Shown here piece after piece: positions 7,373-10,672 of a DNA stretch of 10,672 bases (position 1 is the stretch's first letter; the number at the start of each line of letters is the position of its first letter). The DNA lies in NCBI GenBank assembly GCA_905235315.1, contig CAJOLG010000043.1, forward strand, positions 1 to 10,672, given 5' to 3'. Origin of the DNA: an uncultured Solobacterium sp. Its GTDB lineage: Bacteria; Bacillota_I; Bacilli_A; Erysipelotrichales; Erysipelotrichaceae. Made by a program: the position numbers and the translations under genes. A model generated the notes under the pieces. It had not been told where the DNA came from. It did not search any database and was given only the letters and a program-made list of their open reading frames with translations.

Positions 7373-7609
7373 TATGAAACATGGCGCCCAGGCGTTATTG
7401 GAAATTATAAACGTTATAGATTCACGGAAGAAGAAGCCGCTAAATTACAGTCACTCGGGTTTAATATCGAACCAAATCAGGAATACCGATATGATAAATT
7501 GCAGGATATTTTTCATACCTCGACGATGTGGACCGGAAATAACCTGCTGGATCATGAGAAAGATTTCGAAGGCTGGCTGGAATATTGTTTCAAATTTAAA
7601 AAATCATAA
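7262..7609 (+). CDS. GG-leader precursor peptide 1 (37-residue leader, 78-residue core)
   Basis: A 115-residue product. Its leader (residues 1-37) is highly charged and helical, ending LSDEELDRIAGG, which is the C-terminal motif of Nif11/NHLP-style and other double-glycine export leaders. The leader is 30/37 identical to that of the next gene, while the cores share nothing obvious. The core (38-115) is rich in Tyr, Trp, Phe and charged residues, with only one Cys (Cys109 by count, near the end), so it does not look like a lanthipeptide, sactipeptide or thiazole precursor. It may be an unmodified folded secreted protein. A strong AGGAGG at 7247-7252 lies 9 nt before the ATG. The gene is more AT-rich than the exporter and housekeeping genes. 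Export by ABC1/ABC2 is inferred from leader type and proximity. Core function unknown. Confidence 0.85.
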   Translation: MEEKKSLTAEERIELKERLKKQIDELSDEELDRIAGGYETWRPGVIGNYKRYRFTEEEAAKLQSLGFNIEPNQEYRYDKLQDIFHTSTMWTGNNLLDHEKDFEGWLEYCFKFKKS

Positions 7610-7642
7610 AAAAGCGTTTAGGAAAGAAGACGGAATAAGGAT

Positions 7643-7753
7643 ATGGAAGAAAAGAAGCGTTTAACGGCAGAAGAACGAAAAGAATTTAAGGATCAATTAA
7701 AAAAGGAAATCGATGAACTGTCGGATGAAGAACTGGATACGATTGCCGGAGGA
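7643..7753 (+). repeat. Leader-coding direct repeat, copy 2
   Basis: Second copy of the 111-nt leader-coding segment (see 7262-7372). Many differences are at third codon positions and the protein identity is 30/37, so the leader seems held by selection while the following cores differ. Confidence 0.85.
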
Positions 7754-7924
7754 CTGATTGTCCAGGGGAATGGTCTGGAGAATCATTTAGTGATCGATGA
7801 CAAAACCGGAGAAATATTACAATCATTTTTCTATATGAGAGATGCGAAAGGGTATGCTGAGTATAAGGGAGTAAGTACCGAGATTATCTCCCGGGAGGAA
7901 TACGAACGGAAATTCGGCAAATAA
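7643..7924 (+). CDS. GG-leader precursor peptide 2 (37-residue leader, 56-residue core)
   Basis: A 93-residue product with the same kind of leader as its upstream neighbour (ends LSDEELDTIAGG at residues 26-37). The core (38-93) has no Cys. It reads as a compact folded domain: a strand (HLVIDDKTGEILQSFF), a helix-like part (YMRDAKGYAEYKGVS) and a charged C-terminal helix (REEYERKFGK). This argues against a heavily modified RiPP and for a small secreted protein. The start is fixed by the leader homology; the ribosome binding site is weak (GGAA at 7632-7635, or AAGG at 7637-7640 too close), so it may be made at a lower level or by coupling with the gene that stops 33 nt upstream. A terminator follows at 7999-8035. 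Function of the core unknown; secretion through ABC1/ABC2 is an inference. Confidence 0.83.
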   Translation: MEEKKRLTAEERKEFKDQLKKEIDELSDEELDTIAGGLIVQGNGLENHLVIDDKTGEILQSFFYMRDAKGYAEYKGVSTEIISREEYERKFGK

Positions 7925-7998
7925 GAAACAAACTGACGGGCTGCCCGTTCGAATGGGTAATACTCCGTTAATGTTTTCATCCAAAGCATAATCATAAA

Positions 7999-8035
7999 GC
8001 GGGCCTGATCATTGCGATCTCGGTCCGTTTTTTTT
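7999..8035 (+). terminator. Rho-independent terminator of the peptide gene cluster
   Basis: Stem GCGGGCC (7999-8005) with GGTCCGT (8022-8028; two G-U wobbles), extended inward by a GATC/GATC pairing after a small bulge, loop ATTGC, then a T run to 8035. It ends the rightward unit about 75 nt after the last peptide gene. The rest of 7925-8131 shows no gene I can support. Confidence 0.8.
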
Positions 8036-8131
8036 CCGGCCCTCTGTCTTCCCCGCCGGTTTTCCAGAGAGATCATTCGGTTTTCATTTTGAAACCGTGT
8101 ACGCTCGCGTGAAATCACTGCCCAGCGGCGC

Positions 8132-8171
8132 AAAAAAATACCCTCTCAGGCAGAATGCCCGGGAGGGTATT
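8132..8171 (-). terminator. Rho-independent terminator of the GAPDH gene
   Basis: On the minus strand AATACCCTC (8163-8171) pairs perfectly with GAGGGTATT (8137-8145), extended by CCGGGCA/TGCCTGA with one mismatch and one wobble, loop TTC, and a run of seven T (8132-8138 complement). It lies about 30 nt after the GAPDH stop. Confidence 0.9.
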
Positions 8172-8202
8172 ATACTTCTTAAATCCTGGCCAAGTAGTTT
8201 AA

Positions 8203-9243
8203 TTACTTAACGTTGGAGAAGTACTTGATGGTACGAACCATCTGAGAAGTATAGGAGTTCTCGTTGTCATACCAGGAAACAACCTGAACGAGGTATTCGC
8301 CGTCAGCGACTTTGGAAACCATGGTCTGGTTTGCGTCGAAGAGGGAACCATACTTCATACCGATGATGTCGGAGGAAACGAGCTTCTCAGTTGTGTAACC
8401 GAAGGACTCGTTTGTCTGTGCCTTCATAGCAGCGTTGATTTCGTCAACTGTGACTTCATCCTTCTTAACGACCGCGTGCAGGATTGTTGTGGAACCTGTA
8501 GGGGTCGGAACACGCTGTGCAGCACCGATGAGCTTGCCGTTGAGCTCAGGGATAACAAGGCCGATTGCCTTCGCAGCACCTGTGCTGTTCGGAACGATGT
8601 TCGCAGCACCGGCACGAGCTCTCTGAAGATCACCCTTTCTCTGCGGGCCGTCGAGAATCATCTGGTCACCTGTGTAAGCGTGAACGGTTGTCATGATTCC
8701 GCTCTGGATCGGCGCATAGTCATTGAGTGCCTTTGTCATCGGAGCCAGGCAGTTTGTGGTGCAGGAAGCAGCGGAGATAACTGTGTCTTCCGGCTTCAGT
8801 GTCTCATGGTTTACATTGTAAACAATGGTCGGGAGATCGTTTCCTGCCGGAGCAGAGATAACAACCTTGCGGGCACCTGCCTTAATGTGAGCAGAAGCCT
8901 TTTCCTTGCTGGTGTAGAAACCTGTGCACTCGAGGACAACGTCGATCTTGAGATCGCCCCAAGGCAGGTTGTTCGCATCAGCTTCCTTGTAGATCTGCAG
9001 TGTCTTGCCGTCTACAGTGATTGTGTTTGCTTCATCGTCAGCAGAAACAGTGTGAAGGTTCTCACCGATTTTGCCGCAGTAGCCGCCCTGTGCTGTGTCA
9101 TACTTCAGCAGGTGAGCAAGCATGGAAGGCTTTGTCAGGTCGTTGATTGCTACTACTTCGTAACCTTCAGCGCCGAACATCTGCCGGAACGCAAGACGTC
9201 CAATACGTCCGAAACCATTAATCGCAACTCTTACATCTGTCAT
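8203..9243 (-). CDS. gap: Glyceraldehyde-3-phosphate dehydrogenase, type I (NAD-dependent)
   Basis: A full-length 346-residue GAPDH, a cytoplasmic homotetramer in glycolysis that oxidises glyceraldehyde 3-phosphate with NAD+ and phosphate to 1,3-bisphosphoglycerate. The N-terminal Rossmann motif is INGFGRIGR (8-16). Asp35 (AINDL) at the end of the second strand favours NAD over NADP. The active-site motif SAASCTTNC places the catalytic Cys at 161, and His188 ([10 protein letters not shown]) is the general base. Substrate-binding [19 protein letters not shown] (208-226) and the C-terminal WYDNENSY are intact. AGGAGGT at 9255-9261 lies 11 nt before the ATG. It stands alone, with its own promoter and terminator, not beside pgk or tpi. 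Codon choice (GCA, GTT, AAC and GGT frequent) differs from its neighbours, as expected for a highly expressed gene. Confidence 0.98.
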   Translation of the reverse strand: MTDVRVAINGFGRIGRLAFRQMFGAEGYEVVAINDLTKPSMLAHLLKYDTAQGGYCGKIGENLHTVSADDEANTITVDGKTLQIYKEADANNLPWGDLKIDVVLECTGFYTSKEKASAHIKAGARKVVISAPAGNDLPTIVYNVNHETLKPEDTVISAASCTTNCLAPMTKALNDYAPIQSGIMTTVHAYTGDQMILDGPQRKGDLQRARAGAANIVPNSTGAAKAIGLVIPELNGKLIGAAQRVPTPTGSTTILHAVVKKDEVTVDEINAAMKAQTNESFGYTTEKLVSSDIIGMKYGSLFDANQTMVSKVADGEYLVQVVSWYDNENSYTSQMVRTIKYFSNVK

Positions 9244-9277
9244 TATGTTTTTAGACCTCCTATATGTTGCAACTAAG

Positions 9278-9307
9278 ATTATACGTTTTTGAGGCCTTTA
9301 CCGTCAA
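9278..9307 (-). promoter_or_regulatory. Sigma-A-type promoter of the GAPDH gene
   Basis: Reading leftward: TTGACG (9302-9307), an 18-nt spacer, and a perfect TATAAT (9278-9283), 35 nt before the start codon. This is the best promoter in the window and fits strong constitutive expression. Confidence 0.85.
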
Positions 9308-9394
9308 TTAAGAAGTGCGTGTTTTCCGCAGTTTTATCCCCGTTTTTCACGGTTTGCGGATTTCCGGTTCCCATTGCCGGCCCCAGCCCCCTGT

Positions 9395-9928
9395 TCAGCT
9401 CAGCAGACCCGGGTCCGGATGGGCAGCCGGAAGCGTCTGTCCCCCTTCCGGCTGCTGCCCGGAATCAAGGTCAGACTCCGAAAGCGGCTCGTCGCTGAAG
9501 ACCGCCTTCATCAGGAATGCGTACTGCTCGTCAAGAACCCGCAGTGTTCCGATAAGGATGCCAATCGCAATCTCTCCGGTTTCCCGGCCTCTGTTCAGGC
9601 TGGGGATATCGTAAACCAACTCAACGGAACCGTCTTCGCTAAGCATAAATTTCAGAAACTGCACGGTGCAGTTCAGGATGTTGCACGCTTCCAGCACCCG
9701 GCTTTGCCGGTCTTTTGAAACGTTCTGCACAATGTCAAAGATACGAATCCCGACCGGGGCATCCTCCCCGCGGAAGATGAAATATGCCGAAAAATCCGGC
9801 ACGTTGTCAACGTGAAATACCGCTTCCAGCGCTTCCGAATCCGGTTTTTCAATATGTCTGTATTTGATGCCGGCATCTTCGAAGACTTCTGCAGTTTCTT
9901 TCGTTTTCTGAAATTTGTACTGATTCAT
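9395..9928 (-). CDS. YbjN-like domain protein
   Basis: A 177-residue cytoplasmic protein. GGAGG at 9936-9940 region lies 7 nt before the ATG at 9926-9928; the frame is open to 9982 but that part is not protein-like. Residues about 1-140 follow the YbjN/T3SS-chaperone-like plan: a first helix (TAEVFEDAGI), strands separated by turns (FSAYFIFRGEDAPVGIRIF), a central helix starting V-S-K-D-R and including VLEACNILN, a strand pair, and a last long helix GEIAIGILIGTLRVLDEQYAF. The C-terminal 35 residues are Pro/Gly/Ser/Asp-rich and probably disordered. In other bacteria YbjN affects motility and stress phenotypes, but its biochemical role is unclear, so no specific job is assigned. It has its own promoter and is separated from the gene upstream by a terminator. 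The family call rests on fold pattern and length. Confidence 0.65.
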   Translation of the reverse strand: MNQYKFQKTKETAEVFEDAGIKYRHIEKPDSEALEAVFHVDNVPDFSAYFIFRGEDAPVGIRIFDIVQNVSKDRQSRVLEACNILNCTVQFLKFMLSEDGSVELVYDIPSLNRGRETGEIAIGILIGTLRVLDEQYAFLMKAVFSDEPLSESDLDSGQQPEGGQTLPAAHPDPGLLS

Positions 9929-9953
9929 ATTCCTGCCTCCCTCTCCACCTGTA

Positions 9954-9982
9954 TATATACTGTCCGACCCCAAAGCCCGCAA
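9954..9982 (-). promoter_or_regulatory. Candidate promoter of the YbjN-like gene
   Basis: Reading leftward: TTGCGG (9977-9982), a 17-nt spacer and TATATA (9954-9959), about 25 nt before the ATG at 9928. The -35 keeps only the TTG core. Confidence 0.5.
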
Positions 9983-10008
9983 TAAGCTGTTCGTTTAACA
10001 GGCAGCAG

Positions 10009-10032
10009 AAAAAAGCAGCCGGCGGCTGCTTT
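10009..10032 (-). terminator. Rho-independent terminator of the Eis-like acetyltransferase gene
   Basis: On the minus strand AAAGCAGCC (10024-10032) pairs perfectly with GGCTGCTTT (10012-10020) around a 3-nt loop; the T run continues to 10009. It starts 20 nt after the stop codon. Confidence 0.88.
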
Positions 10033-10051
10033 GCGGTTTGTCAGGCGGATG

Positions 10052-10672
10052 TTATACCTTCTCATTCAGGAAGAGCGGCCGGGTACTGAGCCCGTAGGCT
10101 TCCTGAATGGTGCGTACTTCGGTGCTGAACAGCTTGGAAAAGAGTCTTGGATCATTGAGTCTTGCCATCATCACCGGGTAGGTCCGCTGTTTTGCCTCAG
10201 GGAAAAGACGGCTCAGATTCTCCGCCTGCGATACATGAAGCGTCACAACCGAACGTTCCTGCATCGCTGCGTGAACGAGCTTCATAATTGCGGTGGAATC
10301 CTGATAGATGATTTCTTCGATCCGGGCTTCCCTGCCGTCAAGAAGAACGGTCGCATAGCCCCGGATGATGTTCTTTTCGTCAAAGTAGGCCACCACTTTC
10401 CCGCCCCGGGCACTGATCTCTTTTTTCAGATTCTCAAAGTCCTTCGGGGTGCGTGCAGCGTAGCCGTTGAACCGGTGCATGGAGGAGCTGTACACCTTCA
10501 GCATATCCACGGGATGCGGTTCAAACATACAGCCGTAGGTGCTGAGCCGCGCTCCCTCTTCCCGCTCCAGCGTATATGCGGTGCGGTAGTAGATCGGCTC
10601 AAAGCCGAACGGTCGGTAAGATTCGCCGTAAGACGCCGGGCACAGGGTAATGAGTTCGCTGTGCGAACATAC
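10052..10672 (-). CDS. Eis-like GNAT acetyltransferase, C-terminal part (N-terminus beyond window)
   Basis: The frame enters from the right edge and gives the last 206 residues. An internal ATG at 10526-10528 is not the start, because 48 in-frame codons precede it. The early part (visible residues about 9-36: LITLCPASYGESYRPFGFEP then IYYRTAYTL) matches the end of the first GNAT domain of Eis-type enzymes, where a Tyr/Phe-rich loop precedes the FGF/FGW turn. The rest is the second GNAT-like domain: a helix with the IYxxx..R-F-N-G-Y-A-A-R-T segment, strands KVVAYFDEKNIIRGYATVLL, the I-E-E-I-I-Y-Q-D strand, and YPVMMARLNDPRLFSKLF near the end. Eis proteins acetylate amines, including lysines and aminoglycosides, from acetyl-CoA; the substrate here is unknown. 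The C-terminal sterol-carrier-like domain of long Eis proteins is short or absent: only about 30 residues follow MMARL. Confidence 0.72.
   Translation of the reverse strand, partial: VCSHSELITLCPASYGESYRPFGFEPIYYRTAYTLEREEGARLSTYGCMFEPHPVDMLKVYSSSMHRFNGYAARTPKDFENLKKEISARGGKVVAYFDEKNIIRGYATVLLDGREARIEEIIYQDSTAIMKLVHAAMQERSVVTLHVSQAENLSRLFPEAKQRTYPVMMARLNDPRLFSKLFSTEVRTIQEAYGLSTRPLFLNEKV

Noticed and set aside
7262..7924. Lanthipeptide, sactipeptide or thiazole/oxazole precursor
   Set aside because: The leader fits RiPP-style export, but the cores are long, contain one and zero Cys, and no LanM, radical SAM or YcaO enzyme is present.
7831..8133. 100-codon minus-strand frame over the end of peptide 2 and the following spacer
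   Set aside because: It overlaps the leader-peptide gene and runs through a terminator hairpin; the product is Arg-rich with no pattern.
8476..9276. 266-codon plus-strand frame opposite GAPDH
   Set aside because: GAPDH on the other strand is certain, with promoter, ribosome binding site and terminator; the opposite frame is a by-product of its codon use.
1..10672. CRISPR array, tRNA/rRNA, transposase or integrase
   Set aside because: No regularly spaced repeats, no cloverleaf or rRNA segment, and no recombinase motifs were seen. The only repeat is the pair of leader-coding segments.

Overview
The window looks like chromosomal DNA of a fermentative Bacillota (Firmicutes). Evidence for this is strong AGGAGG-type ribosome binding sites, Gram-positive-style sigma-A promoters, compact U-tailed terminators, a DUF4230 membrane protein, an Eis-type acetyltransferase and a Bacilli/Erysipelotrichia-like NAD-dependent GAPDH. 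Codons in most genes are fairly GC-rich. I would guess Erysipelotrichaceae or a related gut/oral lineage, but that is inference and not a reading of any marker gene.

Layout. Positions 1-1237 (minus strand) hold a two-gene unit: a GNAT acetyltransferase followed by a DUF4230 membrane protein cut by the window edge. From 1438 to 5858 (plus strand) lies a tightly coupled pair of ABC exporters of the NHLP/NHLM peptide-export type (ABC1 with an N-terminal C39-like domain, ABC2 with its own N-terminal domain), closed by a terminator at 5884-5919. An unrecognised 297-residue protein is on the minus strand at 5931-6824. Then, on the plus strand, come three small genes whose N-termini end in Gly-Gly export-leader motifs: a zinc-ribbon peptide (7007-7204) and two paralogues (7262-7609 and 7643-7924) with nearly identical 37-residue leaders but unrelated cores. 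A terminator at 7999-8035 ends this unit. The rest is on the minus strand: glyceraldehyde-3-phosphate dehydrogenase (8203-9243) with clear promoter and terminator, a YbjN-like protein (9395-9928), and the C-terminal part of an Eis-like acetyltransferase (10052 to the right edge).

How it fits together. The central 6.5 kb reads as a peptide secretion island: a two-subunit exporter plus three double-glycine leader cargo candidates, with one protein of unknown role between them. No RiPP modification enzyme, HlyD-type adaptor or separate protease is present in the window. The most striking point is that the C39 domain of ABC1 has lost both the catalytic Cys (Asn14 instead) and the catalytic His (Cys87 instead), while keeping the oxyanion Gln8 and the Asp103. 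The exporter should therefore recognise GG leaders but not cut them in the usual way. The flanks are housekeeping or generic accessory genes.
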